From contig CAWEET010000001.1 in assembly GCA_963808165.1 (NCBI GenBank), forward strand, positions 248,001 through 312,000: a stretch of DNA of 64,000 nucleotides, in the 5' to 3' direction. Below the pieces are notes generated by a model. That model was not told the origin of the DNA and searched no databases. It saw only the letters and a list, made by a program, of their open reading frames with translations. This document shows positions 52,632 to 61,894 of this stretch, piece by piece; the first letter of the stretch is position 1, and each line of letters opens with the position of its first letter. Source of the DNA: Thiosocius sp963808165. Its GTDB lineage: Bacteria; Pseudomonadota; Gammaproteobacteria; Chromatiales; Chromatiaceae. Both the position numbers and the translations under genes were made by a program.

Positions 52632-54392
52632 ATGAAATCGCATATCGCCCACCTGGTCACCCAGGCCCTCGATCAACTGGTTGCCGAGAATGTGCTGGAC
52701 GCCAACGATGTCCGTCCGCCGCTGGTCGAGCGGGCGCGCGACGCCGCGCATGGCGACTTTGCCACCAACGCCGCGCTGTTGAACAGCAAGGCTGCGGAGA
52801 TGCGCCCGCGCGACCTCGCGGAGCGACTCATCGCGGCGATGCCGCCTTCGGAGATGCTGGCCGGCGTCGAGATTGCGGGTCCCGGATTCATCAACTTCCG
52901 CCTGACCGACGCCGCCTACCATGGCCTGATTCCCGAAATCCTGCACCAGGGTCATGCCTTCGGGCGCAGTCGAGCCGGTGCCGCTAAACGCGTTCAGGTC
53001 GAGTTTGTCTCGGCCAACCCGACCGGGCCGTTGCACGTGGGTCATGGCCGGGGTGCGGCCTACGGCGCTGTGGTGGCGGATCTGCTCGAGGCGGTCGGCT
53101 ACGATGTCCATCGCGAATACTATGTGAACGATGCCGGGCGCCAGATGGATATCCTCGCGACCTCCGTGTGGCTGCGCTATCTCGAGCTGTGCGGCGAGGC
53201 ACTGGATTTTCCCAGCAACGGCTACAAGGGTGACTACGTGTGGGATATCGCCGCAACGCTGCACCGCGAGCACGGCGATGCCTACCGTCACGGGGCCGGT
53301 GATGTGTTCGACGGTGTGCCCCTGGACGAGCCATCCGGTGGTGACAAAGAGGCACATATCGACAGCCTGGTCGTGCGTGCCAAACAGCTCCTCGGCGACA
53401 ATCGATACCGTTTCGTTTTCGAGACCGGTCTGAACGTGATTCTTGACGATATCCGCGATGACCTCAGTCTGTTCGGTGTCGACTACCAGGAGTGGTACTC
53501 GGAGCGTTCTCTGGTCGAGTCGGGCGCGGTCAACAAGGCGATCGACCGGTTGCGCGACGCAGGCTACCTGTACGAAAAAGGCGGGGCCTGGTGGTTCCGC
53601 TCGACCGATTTCGGCGACGAGAAGGACCGCGTGTTGGTACGGGAGAACGGCCAGACGACCTATTTTGCGTCAGATGTCGCCTACCACATGGATAAGATGG
53701 AACGTGGTTTCGACCGGATCATCGATGTCTGGGGTGCCGATCACCACGGCTATGTGCCGCGCGTCAAGGCCGCGTTGCAGGCGATGGGGGGAGACCCGTC
53801 GAAGCTCGATGTGCTGCTGGTGCAGTTCGCGATTCTGTATCGTGGTGGCGAGAGGGCGCAAATGTCGACCCGCTCCGGCGACTTCATCACCCTGCGCGAA
53901 CTGCGTAAGGAGGTCGGGCGCGATGCGGCGCGTTTCTTTTATGTGATGCGCAGGTGCGAGCAGCATATGGACTTCGACCTCGATCTGGCAAAGTCGCAGT
54001 CGAGCGACAATCCTGTGTATTACGTGCAGTACGCGCACGCACGGATCCACGCAGTGTTGCGCCAGGCCGCCGACAAACTGATCGACGTCGATCCCAGCGA
54101 GGGTATGCAAAATCTCGAGCGGCTCGTCGAGGCCAAGGAAATCGACCTGCTGAGGGGCCTGTCGCGCTATCCGGAAGTGGTAGATTCGGCGGCTCACAAC
54201 GAGGAGCCCCACCAACTGACGCACTATCTGCGCGAGCTCGCGAACGATTTCCACGTCTATTACAACGCGCACCAGTTCCTGGTCGATGATGCCGCCTTGC
54301 GCGACGCCCGGATCAAGCTCATCCTTGCAACGCGTGAAGTGCTGCGCAATGGCCTGAACCTGCTCGGTGTCTCCGCACCCGAGCAAATGTAA
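52632..54392 (+). CDS. argS: Arginyl-tRNA synthetase
   Basis: A 586-residue class I synthetase. HIGH motif appears as PTGPLHVGHGRG (HVGH at 135-138); the KMSKS region is AQMSTRSG; the DALR anticodon-binding domain ends SAPEQM. N-terminal Add-1 domain and family block DVWGADHHGYVPR are present. priA-argS-SPOR order is as in Pseudomonas. Confidence 0.95.
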   Translation: MKSHIAHLVTQALDQLVAENVLDANDVRPPLVERARDAAHGDFATNAALLNSKAAEMRPRDLAERLIAAMPPSEMLAGVEIAGPGFINFRLTDAAYHGLIPEILHQGHAFGRSRAGAAKRVQVEFVSANPTGPLHVGHGRGAAYGAVVADLLEAVGYDVHREYYVNDAGRQMDILATSVWLRYLELCGEALDFPSNGYKGDYVWDIAATLHREHGDAYRHGAGDVFDGVPLDEPSGGDKEAHIDSLVVRAKQLLGDNRYRFVFETGLNVILDDIRDDLSLFGVDYQEWYSERSLVESGAVNKAIDRLRDAGYLYEKGGAWWFRSTDFGDEKDRVLVRENGQTTYFASDVAYHMDKMERGFDRIIDVWGADHHGYVPRVKAALQAMGGDPSKLDVLLVQFAILYRGGERAQMSTRSGDFITLRELRKEVGRDAARFFYVMRRCEQHMDFDLDLAKSQSSDNPVYYVQYAHARIHAVLRQAADKLIDVDPSEGMQNLERLVEAKEIDLLRGLSRYPEVVDSAAHNEEPHQLTHYLRELANDFHVYYNAHQFLVDDAALRDARIKLILATREVLRNGLNLLGVSAPEQM

Positions 54393-54493
54393 CGCGGCTT
54401 GCGCTGTCGCATATCGACCCTCGATCGGGCTAGAATCGAGAGTCCGACATTTCGTGCTGCGGCGGAGACGACGCAGCGCTCGCAGTAGCAGTC

Positions 54494-55072
54494 GTGCCCC
54501 GAGATTACAAGCATCGCGCCGTGAAGAAACCGCCGAAGAAGCCGCTGCCGGCCTGGCTGTGGCTGATCACCGGGCTGTTACTCGGCGGATTCATCGTCGG
54601 TCTGGTTTGGCTGAAGGGACAATCCGCCGATGCCGGCGGAGAATGGGTCGGCGCCAAGCCTGACCGACCGCCGCAGGGCGCGCCGCGACCGGCGACTGGC
54701 AGCGAGGTTCCGCCACCACCGAAACCGCGATTCGATTTCTACAACATGCTGCCCGAAATGGAGGTGTTGGTCCCGGATGACCAACTCGACGATGAGCCGC
54801 CGAGCATTGCGCGTAGCGCGTCAACGCCAGCCGCCACCTATCTGGTCCAGGTCGGATCCTTTCGTCGTACCGAGGACGCGGAACGGCTGAAGGCCCAACT
54901 GGCTTTGCTCGGTTTCGAGGCAAAGATCGTCAAGGCCAAAATCAATTCGCAGGACACGCGCTATCGCGTGCGTTCCGGTCCTTACGCCGGCAAGGACGCT
55001 TTGAACAGCGCGCGTGCGCGCCTGGCCGACAATGGCTTCAAGGGCATCGTGATCCGGATCGACGGCGACTGA
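54494..55072 (+). CDS. SPOR-domain protein (FtsN-like)
   Basis: A 192-residue bitopic membrane protein: short basic N terminus, TM helix about 20-40 (WLWLITGLLLGGFIVGLVWL), Pro-rich periplasmic linker, and a SPOR peptidoglycan-binding domain (about 115-190: TYLVQVGSFRRTEDAERLKAQL, YRVRSGPYAGKD). FtsN-type cell-division proteins have this layout and lie next to argS in Pseudomonas. Start is GTG 54494. Confidence 0.85.
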   Translation: MPRDYKHRAVKKPPKKPLPAWLWLITGLLLGGFIVGLVWLKGQSADAGGEWVGAKPDRPPQGAPRPATGSEVPPPPKPRFDFYNMLPEMEVLVPDDQLDDEPPSIARSASTPAATYLVQVGSFRRTEDAERLKAQLALLGFEAKIVKAKINSQDTRYRVRSGPYAGKDALNSARARLADNGFKGIVIRIDGD

Positions 55073-55330
55073 GGGTGTACGCCGGCCGGATCCGGGGCGC
55101 GAGGCATTGGCGGCCGGGTCTCAGAGGTGCCGCCGGCAGATTCTCGTGGGCCGGGCGCCTCCGGCAAGGCCGCTGTGGGCAGGGTGCGGGACGGGTTGCC
55201 GGAGGGTTCCATCGCGGCTGCAAACGCGGCCGCTTTCCGGTAAAGTCTTCGGTCCATTTTTTGAGGGTTCCCGGTCAGCCGGGGCATTTAGCAGAACTTC
55301 AGCGCCGGATCACCGGCCAGGAGCGACGAC

Positions 55331-56020
55331 ATGGCAGATTACGCGATCGCACCGTCCATTCTTTCCGCCGATTTCGCCAAGCTTGGCGAGGAATGCGACA
55401 AGGTGCTGGCCGCCGGCGCCGATATCATCCATTTCGACGTGATGGACAACCATTACGTCCCTAATTTGACCATTGGGCCGCTGGTCTGTGAGGCGCTGCG
55501 CAAGCATGGCATCACCGCGCCGATAGACGTTCACCTGATGGTCAGCCCGGTCGATCGCATCGTCGGTGATTTTGCCAAGGCCGGCGCAAGCTACATCACC
55601 TTCCACCCCGAGGCCTCTGAGCACATCGATCGCACCCTGCAACTCATCAAGGGAGAGGGCTGCAAGGCCGGCCTGGTGTTCAATCCGGCGACGCCATTGA
55701 GTCACCTCGACTACGTGATCGACAAGATCGATATGATCCTGTTGATGTCGGTCAACCCGGGTTTCGGCGGTCAGAGTTTCATTCCCTCGGCGCTGGACAA
55801 GCTCAAGCAGGCGCGCGAACTGATTGATGCCTCGGGACGCGACATTCGCCTCGAAATCGACGGCGGCGTAAAGGTCGACAATATCGGCGAGATCGCTGCG
55901 GCAGGTGCCGACACTTTCGTGTCCGGTTCAGGTATTTTCGGCAAGGCGAGCGATGCGGACCCGAATCGTTACGACAGCATCATCGCCGAGATGCGCGCCG
56001 AACTCGCGAAAGCGGGCTGA
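55331..56020 (+). CDS. rpe: Ribulose-phosphate 3-epimerase
   Basis: A 229-residue TIM-barrel enzyme. Signatures: APSILSADFAKLGEE (N-terminal), HFDVMDNHYVPNLTIGP with catalytic Asp, DVHLMV, NPGFGGQSF and EIDGGVKVDN. It interconverts ribulose-5-P and xylulose-5-P in the Calvin and pentose phosphate cycles. AGGAG eight bases before the ATG. First gene of the rpe-gph-trp block. Confidence 0.95.
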   Translation: MADYAIAPSILSADFAKLGEECDKVLAAGADIIHFDVMDNHYVPNLTIGPLVCEALRKHGITAPIDVHLMVSPVDRIVGDFAKAGASYITFHPEASEHIDRTLQLIKGEGCKAGLVFNPATPLSHLDYVIDKIDMILLMSVNPGFGGQSFIPSALDKLKQARELIDASGRDIRLEIDGGVKVDNIGEIAAAGADTFVSGSGIFGKASDADPNRYDSIIAEMRAELAKAG

Positions 56021-56034
56021 GGGCAATAGTACCT

Positions 56035-56112
56035 ACTCTGGGGCTTGGGCGCCGGCGCATTCGGCACGCGGGGCGCGGTGAATTCATTCGCGGAGGCTCT
56101 GCTGCCGCATCA
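56035..56112. repeat. Dispersed intergenic repeat, copy 2
   Basis: Second copy of the repeat at 2212-2290 (about three quarters identical by eye), including CGCGGTGAATTCATTC, GGAGGCTC and CTGCCGCATC. It lies in the 200-bp gap between rpe and gph. Confidence 0.6.
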
Positions 56113-56217
56113 CGACGGCTGGACGTTCGCGAATCGACCGCGCCCCAGGCGCTGTTGGACGCCGGATAGCCGGCAGAGTAAGTCCAGTTTGGGCCGAGCG
56201 TGAGAGCAACAGGTGGG

Positions 56218-56892
56218 ATGAAGCCAATGCTCAAGAGACCGAAGATGGTGCTGATCGACGTGGATGGGACGCTGGTCGACAGCGTCCCCGACCTCGCCTA
56301 TTGCGTCGACGAAATGATGCAGCGGCTGGGACGATCGGCGCATGGCGAGGCACGCGTGAGGGACTGGGTCGGCAACGGGGTGGAGCGCCTGGTCAGGCGT
56401 GCCCTGGTCGGTCAGTTGGATGGTGAGCCCAGCGACGAAGACTTTGCCAAAGCCTACCCGCTGTTCCTCGAGCTCTATCGCGAAAACACTGCACAGCGCT
56501 CCTGCCTGTACCCGGGGGTGCGCGAGGGTCTGGCGTACCTGAAGGCGCAAGGCTACCAACTGGGTTGCGTGACCAACAAGGCGGCACAGTTCACCGTCCC
56601 CCTGCTCAAGGCGATGGGTATCTACGACGAGTTCGGTATCGTCGTGTCAGGCGACACGCTGCCGATGAAGAAGCCGGACCCCCTGCCACTGCTGCATGCC
56701 GCTGAGCACTTTGGCGTCCGGCCCGGCGATTCGCTGATGCTGGGTGATTCCAAGAGCGACGTCACGGCCGCCCGGTCCGCCGGCTTCCAGGTCGTCTGCA
56801 TGAGCTACGGTTACAATCACGGCGAAGACATTCGCGACTATGCCCCGGATGCGGTGATCGACTCCATGGCGGAGCTGTCGACACTGATCTGA
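56218..56892 (+). CDS. gph: Phosphoglycolate phosphatase
   Basis: A 224-residue HAD hydrolase. Motif I LIDVDGTLVDSVPDLA (nucleophile Asp), motif II SGDT/CVTNK, motif III KKPDPLPLLHA with Lys, and motif IV MLGDSKSDV are all present. It removes 2-phosphoglycolate, the oxygenase by-product of Rubisco, fitting an autotroph. The start is ATG 56218 or ATG 56227; AGGTGG at 56211 fits 56227 slightly better. Followed by a bidirectional terminator. Confidence 0.92.
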   Translation: MKPMLKRPKMVLIDVDGTLVDSVPDLAYCVDEMMQRLGRSAHGEARVRDWVGNGVERLVRRALVGQLDGEPSDEDFAKAYPLFLELYRENTAQRSCLYPGVREGLAYLKAQGYQLGCVTNKAAQFTVPLLKAMGIYDEFGIVVSGDTLPMKKPDPLPLLHAAEHFGVRPGDSLMLGDSKSDVTAARSAGFQVVCMSYGYNHGEDIRDYAPDAVIDSMAELSTLI

Positions 56893-56918
56893 TCTGCGCC
56901 GTGGCCTGATCTTGCGAC

Positions 56919-56949
56919 AAAAAAACCCCGCACCGAGGTGCGGGGTTTT
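56919..56949. terminator. Bidirectional intrinsic terminator after gph
   Basis: A-run, AAAACCCCGCAC (56922-56933), CGAG loop, GTGCGGGGTTTT (56938-56949): a perfect 12-bp stem with A/T tails on both sides. It serves gph on the plus strand and the sulfur-globule-like gene on the minus strand. Confidence 0.92.
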
Positions 56950-56993
56950 GCTTCGCAGGGCTGGCGGCCGCTGCGTCTCCGATTTGAGGCCGC

Positions 56994-57356
56994 TTACTCG
57001 GCGGTAACCTCGGCCTGCGGGGCAGGAGCGACCGGAGCCATCGGGGCGTGGCCATAGGGGGCATAGCCGTAGGGGGCATAGCCGTAGCCAGGGGCCGAGT
57101 AGTTGTAGCCGCGGCCCCAGCCGTCGCCCGAGCCGTAGCCGTTGCCGTAGCCACGCATATTGGTGTTGCCACGGCCCGAGAAGCTCATGCTGAAGGTGCC
57201 TTCGCCGGCGGCGTCGCCAGTGCCATCGAACACGCCGTTGGTGGCGCCGTTGCCGTAGCCGTAACCGTTGTTGCGGTTGTTGTCCCAGCCGTTACCCCAG
57301 AACGCAGAAGCCTGAGCGGTAGCCAGAACGGCGGCGATAGCGATGATTTTTTTCAT
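56994..57356 (-). CDS. Sulfur-globule-like protein (SgpA/SgpB type)
   Basis: A 120-residue secreted protein: signal peptide MKKIIAIAAVLATAQASA, then a low-complexity mature part rich in Gly, Asn, Tyr and Ala: FSMSFSGRGNTNMRGYGNG, GDGWGRGYN, and GYAPYGYAPYGHAP repeats. This composition and the SMSFSG/RGYG pattern resemble SgpA/SgpB envelope proteins that coat intracellular or periplasmic sulfur globules in purple and colourless sulfur bacteria. The call is by composition and pattern, so it is less secure than enzyme calls. A very strong promoter precedes it; a terminator follows. It interrupts the gph-trpE gene order. Confidence 0.72.
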   Translation of the reverse strand: MKKIIAIAAVLATAQASAFWGNGWDNNRNNGYGYGNGATNGVFDGTGDAAGEGTFSMSFSGRGNTNMRGYGNGYGSGDGWGRGYNYSAPGYGYAPYGYAPYGHAPMAPVAPAPQAEVTAE

Positions 57357-57713
57357 AGTGGAGATCTCCAGTTAATGTCTGTTGGGCATCAGCCCGTGAG
57401 TTTTGTTCGTGCCGTCTTCGCTTCAGTTGGCTGGCGATAAGCGGCGTCGATGGAGAAGTAGTATATTAGAATTTACTGAAATGTCAATATTCTTTTTCGG
57501 TCGGATGGGTCGCGATCGACCGCTGCCCGGGTCGTGGGCCGGAAGATCTTGGCGATAAAGACGTTTTTGGCTATGGTTGAAGCCCTGACAGACCCCGATA
57601 TTCTCCGGCCGATGACCCGACTCGCACACGACAAGACGCATCTCCCAGGCACGCGATGGCGCCGCTGACTCTCTCGTCGCGCGTCTCAATGTCTTTATCG
57701 TGTGGAGTGAACC
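57357..57713. other. Divergent region between sulfur-globule-like gene and trpE
   Basis: 357 bases with no gene. The left half contains the minus-strand promoter (57460-57487) and a leader of about 95 bases; the right half should hold the trpE promoter. No Trp-codon leader peptide is visible. Confidence 0.6.
57460..57487 (-). promoter_or_regulatory. Strong sigma-70 promoter of the sulfur-globule-like gene
   Basis: On the minus strand: TTGACA (57487-57482), 16-base AT-rich spacer, TATACT (57465-57460). The -35 is a perfect consensus and the -10 differs at one base. The 5' leader to the ATG at 57356 would be about 95 bases. Confidence 0.8.
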
Positions 57714-59216
57714 ATGATGACCCCCAACGAATTCGATGCCCTGGTTGCGCAGGGTTACAACCGCATCCCTGTGGTGTGCGAGGTGCTGGCCGACCTCGAC
57801 ACCCCACTCAGTGTCTACCTGAAGCTGGTTGAGGGCCCCTTCGGTTTCCTGTTCGAATCCGTACAGGGCGGAGAAAAGTGGGGCCGCTATTCGATCATCG
57901 GCTTGCCATGCCGGACTATCCTGCGGACCAGGGATCGTCAGATCACTGTCGAGACTGATGGCCGATTGGTAGAGAGCGCGACCGTCGAGGATCCGCTGGC
58001 GTTCGTCGAGCAATTCAAAGCGCGGTTCCGGGTGCCGGACTTGCCGGACTTGCCGCGTTTCGGTGGTGGCCTGGTCGGCTATTTCGGATACGAAACCGTG
58101 GCCTACATCGAGCCACGCTTACGCAACCCGGACAAGCCGGATCCGCTGGGTTGCCCGGACGTCCTGCTGATGGTCTCGGACGAACTGGTCGTGTTCGACA
58201 ATCTGAGCGGGCGCATGTATCTCATCGTGCACGCCGACGTCGCCCGGGGCGATACGCTGGCCGGTACCAACCGCAGGATCCGCTCCCTGATCGAGCGCAT
58301 GCAGCAGGGTGCGCCCAGGCACCGCGCGTCGCAGAGCCGGACGGTCGGCGAGGCTGACTTCGTGTCTGGTTTCACCGAGCATGGCTTCAAACGTGCGGTC
58401 GAGCGGATCAAACAGTACATCCTCGATGGCGACTGCATGCAGGTGGTGATTTCGCAGCGCCTGTCGATCCCGTTCCAGGCGCGGCCACTGGACCTGTATC
58501 GTGCGCTACGTGGACTCAACCCCTCACCCTATATGTACTTTCTCGACCTGGGCGATTTCCAAATCGTCGGTTCCTCGCCCGAGATACTGGTGCGACTGGA
58601 GGACGGTGAGGTCACCGTGAGGCCGATCGCGGGGACGCGCCGGCGCGGCCACACCGAAAAGGAGGACCGGGCGCTCGAGGCGGAGCTGTTGGCCGACCCG
58701 AAGGAATTGGCCGAGCATCTGATGTTAATTGACCTCGGGCGCAACGACACCGGGCGGGTCGCGCGGGTCGGCAGCGTCAGGCTCACCGACAGGATGGTGG
58801 TGGAACGCTATTCGCATGTGATGCACATCGTCTCCAATGTCACCGGGCAGCTGAATCCTGGCATGAGCGCGATCGACGTGCTGCGAGCGACATTTCCGGC
58901 CGGCACGGTGTCTGGCGCACCGAAGATCCGGGCGATGGAGATCATCGACGAATTGGAGCCGGTCAGGCGCGGGGTCTACTCCGGCGCGGTGGGCTATCTG
59001 TCGTGGAGCGGCAATATGGACACCGCGATCGCGATTCGCACCGCGGTCATCAAGGACGGCCAGCTGCATATTCAGGCCGGTGCCGGTGTCGTCGCGGACT
59101 CGCTACCCGATCTGGAGTGGAAGGAGACGATGAACAAGGGGCGGGCGGTGTTTCGTGCCGTGACACTGGCCGAGGCGGGGCTGGACGTCTCGCCCTGCGA
59201 CGTGGGGGAGGACTGA
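57714..59216 (+). CDS. trpE: Anthranilate synthase component I
   Basis: A 500-residue chorismate-utilising enzyme. Trp-feedback region with LESVQGGEKWGRYSIIG near residue 43, chorismate-binding core QVVISQRLS, GSSPEILVRLEDGEVTVRPIAGTRRRG (about 290-315), DLGRNDTGRVARVG and GTVSGAPKIRAM. Converts chorismate to anthranilate with TrpG. GGAG before the ATG. First gene of trpEGDC. Confidence 0.95.
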   Translation: MMTPNEFDALVAQGYNRIPVVCEVLADLDTPLSVYLKLVEGPFGFLFESVQGGEKWGRYSIIGLPCRTILRTRDRQITVETDGRLVESATVEDPLAFVEQFKARFRVPDLPDLPRFGGGLVGYFGYETVAYIEPRLRNPDKPDPLGCPDVLLMVSDELVVFDNLSGRMYLIVHADVARGDTLAGTNRRIRSLIERMQQGAPRHRASQSRTVGEADFVSGFTEHGFKRAVERIKQYILDGDCMQVVISQRLSIPFQARPLDLYRALRGLNPSPYMYFLDLGDFQIVGSSPEILVRLEDGEVTVRPIAGTRRRGHTEKEDRALEAELLADPKELAEHLMLIDLGRNDTGRVARVGSVRLTDRMVVERYSHVMHIVSNVTGQLNPGMSAIDVLRATFPAGTVSGAPKIRAMEIIDELEPVRRGVYSGAVGYLSWSGNMDTAIAIRTAVIKDGQLHIQAGAGVVADSLPDLEWKETMNKGRAVFRAVTLAEAGLDVSPCDVGED

Positions 59217-59218
59217 GC

Positions 59219-59797
59219 ATGTTGCTGATGATCGACAACTACGACTCCTTCACCTTCAATATCGTGCAGTACTTCGGGGAGCTGCAGGCCGACGTCAGGG
59301 TTGTGCGCAACGACGAGATCGATGTCGCCGGTATTGCCGAGCTGGCGCCGCAACAGCTGGTTATCTCCCCCGGCCCCTGTACGCCGAACGAGGCGGGCGT
59401 CTCGGTCCAGGCGATCAGGACATTTGCCGGAAAGATCCCGATCCTGGGCGTCTGTCTGGGCCACCAGGCGATTGGCCAGGCATTCGGGGGCCGTATCGTC
59501 CATGCCCGGGAGGTGATGCACGGCAAGACGTCGCAGATTCATCACGCCGCCACCGGGGTGTTTACCGATCTGTCCAATCCGTTCGAGGCAACCCGTTATC
59601 ATTCGCTGGTGATCGAGCGCGAGAGCCTGCCCGATTGTCTCGAGGTCATCGCGTGGACGGAGCGGGAGGGGGCGGTTGACGAGATCATGGGGGTGCGGCA
59701 TCGGGAATTGGATGTGCAGGGCGTGCAGTTCCATCCGGAGTCGATCCTGACCGAGCACGGGCATCAACTGCTGAAGAATTTCCTCGACCGCAGATAA
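59219..59797 (+). CDS. trpG: Anthranilate synthase component II (glutamine amidotransferase)
   Basis: A 192-residue class I glutamine amidotransferase. Nucleophile Cys 79 in GVCLGHQAIGQ; His/Glu in QFHPESI near 168-172; N-terminal DNYDSFTFNIVQYF. Supplies NH3 to TrpE. ATG 59219 lies three bases after the trpE stop with GGGGAGG before it. Confidence 0.95.
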   Translation: MLLMIDNYDSFTFNIVQYFGELQADVRVVRNDEIDVAGIAELAPQQLVISPGPCTPNEAGVSVQAIRTFAGKIPILGVCLGHQAIGQAFGGRIVHAREVMHGKTSQIHHAATGVFTDLSNPFEATRYHSLVIERESLPDCLEVIAWTEREGAVDEIMGVRHRELDVQGVQFHPESILTEHGHQLLKNFLDRR

Positions 59798-59820
59798 TCA
59801 ACCAGATGGCGGAGGCTACC

Positions 59821-60843
59821 ATGGACATGAAGCAGGCTATTGCGCGCGTCGTCGGGCGCCACGATCTGAGCGCAGATGAGATGATCGGCGTGATGCGCAC
59901 GATCATGACCGGTGGGGCAAGCCCGGCACAGGTCGGTGGCTTCCTGGTCGGCCTGCGCATGAAGGGCGAGACGACCACCGAGATCGCTGCGGCCGCGACG
60001 GTAATGCGCGAGTTGGCCTCGGGTGTGGATATCAGTGGCCTGCGACACACGGTGGACATCGTCGGCACCGGTGGCGATGCCTCGGGGACCTTCAACGTCT
60101 CGACCGCCAGCATGTTCGTCGCAGCCGGCGCCGGCTGCCATGTCGCCAAGCATGGCAATCGCTCGGTATCGAGCAAGTCGGGCAGCGCCGATGCATTGGA
60201 AACGGCCGGGCTCCGGCTCGATCTGACTCCGGCTCAGGTCGAACAGTGCGTGCGTGAGGTCGGGGTCGGCTTCATGTTCGCGCCAGGTCATCATGGCGCG
60301 ATGAAGCATGCCATCGGGCCGCGCCGCGAGATGGGCGTGCGCACGGTGTTCAACATCCTCGGTCCTCTGACCAATCCCGCCGGGGTGCCGAACCAGGTAC
60401 TGGGGGTTTTCAGCGACGAACTGCTGGAACCGATCGCCGAGGTCTTGCGCAGGCTCGGCAGTCGTCATGTGATGGTGGTGCATTCAGATGATGGTCTGGA
60501 CGAGATCAGTATCAGCGACGCGACCAAGGTCGCAGAGCTCCGGGACGGCGCCGTGCATCGCTATTCGGTAAGGCCCGAAGACTTCGGTTTCAACCGCAGC
60601 CCGCTCGAGGCCATCTGCGTCGATGGCCCGGAGGCGAGCGTCAAGACCATCGTCAGCGTGTTGGATGACACTCCCGGCCCGGCCCGCGACATCGTGGTGC
60701 TCAACGCCGGCGCGGCGATCTATGTCGCAGGCCTGGCCGAATCGCTCAAGGACGGCATTCGCAAGGCCGATCAGGTGATTACCAGCGGCGAGGCGCGCAA
60801 CCGGCTCGACCGCTTGGTGGTCATGACGCAGGGTTTCGAATGA
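59821..60843 (+). CDS. trpD: Anthranilate phosphoribosyltransferase
   Basis: A 340-residue enzyme transferring the phosphoribosyl group of PRPP to anthranilate. PRPP/Mg loops VDIVGTGGDASGTFNVST, KHGNRSVSSKSGSADALE and PLTNPAG are present, plus the anthranilate region MFAPGHHGAMKHAIGPRRE. ATG 59821 is chosen because GGAGG precedes it by six bases; an in-frame ATG at 59806 has none. Overlaps trpC (ATGA). Confidence 0.95.
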   Translation: MDMKQAIARVVGRHDLSADEMIGVMRTIMTGGASPAQVGGFLVGLRMKGETTTEIAAAATVMRELASGVDISGLRHTVDIVGTGGDASGTFNVSTASMFVAAGAGCHVAKHGNRSVSSKSGSADALETAGLRLDLTPAQVEQCVREVGVGFMFAPGHHGAMKHAIGPRREMGVRTVFNILGPLTNPAGVPNQVLGVFSDELLEPIAEVLRRLGSRHVMVVHSDDGLDEISISDATKVAELRDGAVHRYSVRPEDFGFNRSPLEAICVDGPEASVKTIVSVLDDTPGPARDIVVLNAGAAIYVAGLAESLKDGIRKADQVITSGEARNRLDRLVVMTQGFE

Positions 60844-61637
60844 CCGCTACCCCGGATATTCTGAAAAAGATCGTCGCACGCAAACTCGAGGAGATCGCCG
60901 AGCGTCGGGTGCGAGTCGCCGATGCGGAGTTGGCGGAACGCGCGGAATTGGCCGATGCGCCGCGCGGTTTTGCGGATGCGCTGGCGGCAACAGTCGCTGC
61001 CGGACAAGCGGCGGTGATCGCCGAGATCAAGAAGGCGTCGCCGTCCAAGGGGGTCCTGCGCGAGGACTTTCGTCCGGAAGAGATCGCTCGCAGCTATGCG
61101 GCCGGCGGTGCGGTGTGCCTTTCGGTGTTGACCGACGTGGATTTCTTCCAGGGTAGCGACGCCTACCTGCAGCAGGCTCGCGCGGCCTGCAATCTGCCGG
61201 TGATTCGCAAGGATTTCATCGTCGATTCCTACCAGGTGGTCGAGGCGCGCGCGATCGGCGCCGATTGCATCCTGCTGATTGCGGCCTGTCTGGACGATCG
61301 GCGGATGTCCCGGCTGAATGATCAGGCGCAGGAACTCGGCATGGATGTCCTGATCGAGGTTCACGACGAACAGGAACTGGCGCGTGCCCTGTATACAGGT
61401 AATCGTCTGATCGGTATCAACAACCGCAATCTGCGGACATTCCAAGTCAATCTGTCGACGACTCTCGATTTGCTGGATCGGATCCCGAATGATCGGCTGG
61501 TGGTGACCGAGAGCGGCATCCTCGGCCCTGATGATGTGCGCCTGATGCGCGAGCATGGAGTGCATGCCTTTCTGGTCGGTGAGGCCTTCATGCGCGCAGA
61601 TGACCCGGGTGCCCGCCTGGTCGAGCTGTTCGCCTGA
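60840..61637 (+). CDS. trpC: Indole-3-glycerol phosphate synthase
   Basis: A 265-residue TIM-barrel enzyme. N-terminal ILKKIVARKLEEIAERR, catalytic ABI-type motifs AEIKKASPSKG, VIRKDFIVDSYQ, IGINNRNLRTFQV and ESGILGPDDV are intact. Catalyses ring closure of CdRP to indole-glycerol phosphate. Last of trpEGDC; a convergent 260-bp gap separates it from crp. Confidence 0.95.
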   Translation: MTATPDILKKIVARKLEEIAERRVRVADAELAERAELADAPRGFADALAATVAAGQAAVIAEIKKASPSKGVLREDFRPEEIARSYAAGGAVCLSVLTDVDFFQGSDAYLQQARAACNLPVIRKDFIVDSYQVVEARAIGADCILLIAACLDDRRMSRLNDQAQELGMDVLIEVHDEQELARALYTGNRLIGINNRNLRTFQVNLSTTLDLLDRIPNDRLVVTESGILGPDDVRLMREHGVHAFLVGEAFMRADDPGARLVELFA

Positions 61638-61894
61638 AACGACCGCCCCCCATCAGAGCGTTTCGGTCAGGTCCCCTCGCATTGGCTTTGCCGGCCAACA
61701 GGCATCGAGCCACAATCCTGCGACTTCGATGCACCGGTTTCTTCCCGCGGGAGGGGTGCCGGTCTCGAGCCTCCGCGTATGGATCTCGGGGCTCGGGCAC
61801 TCGAATGTCGCCGCAAGCAATGGCCCGAGCAAAAATCCGGATGAGCGAAGGAGATTCCTGTCCCGCTCGAGCCCGGTTGCCGCAAGGATTGAGA

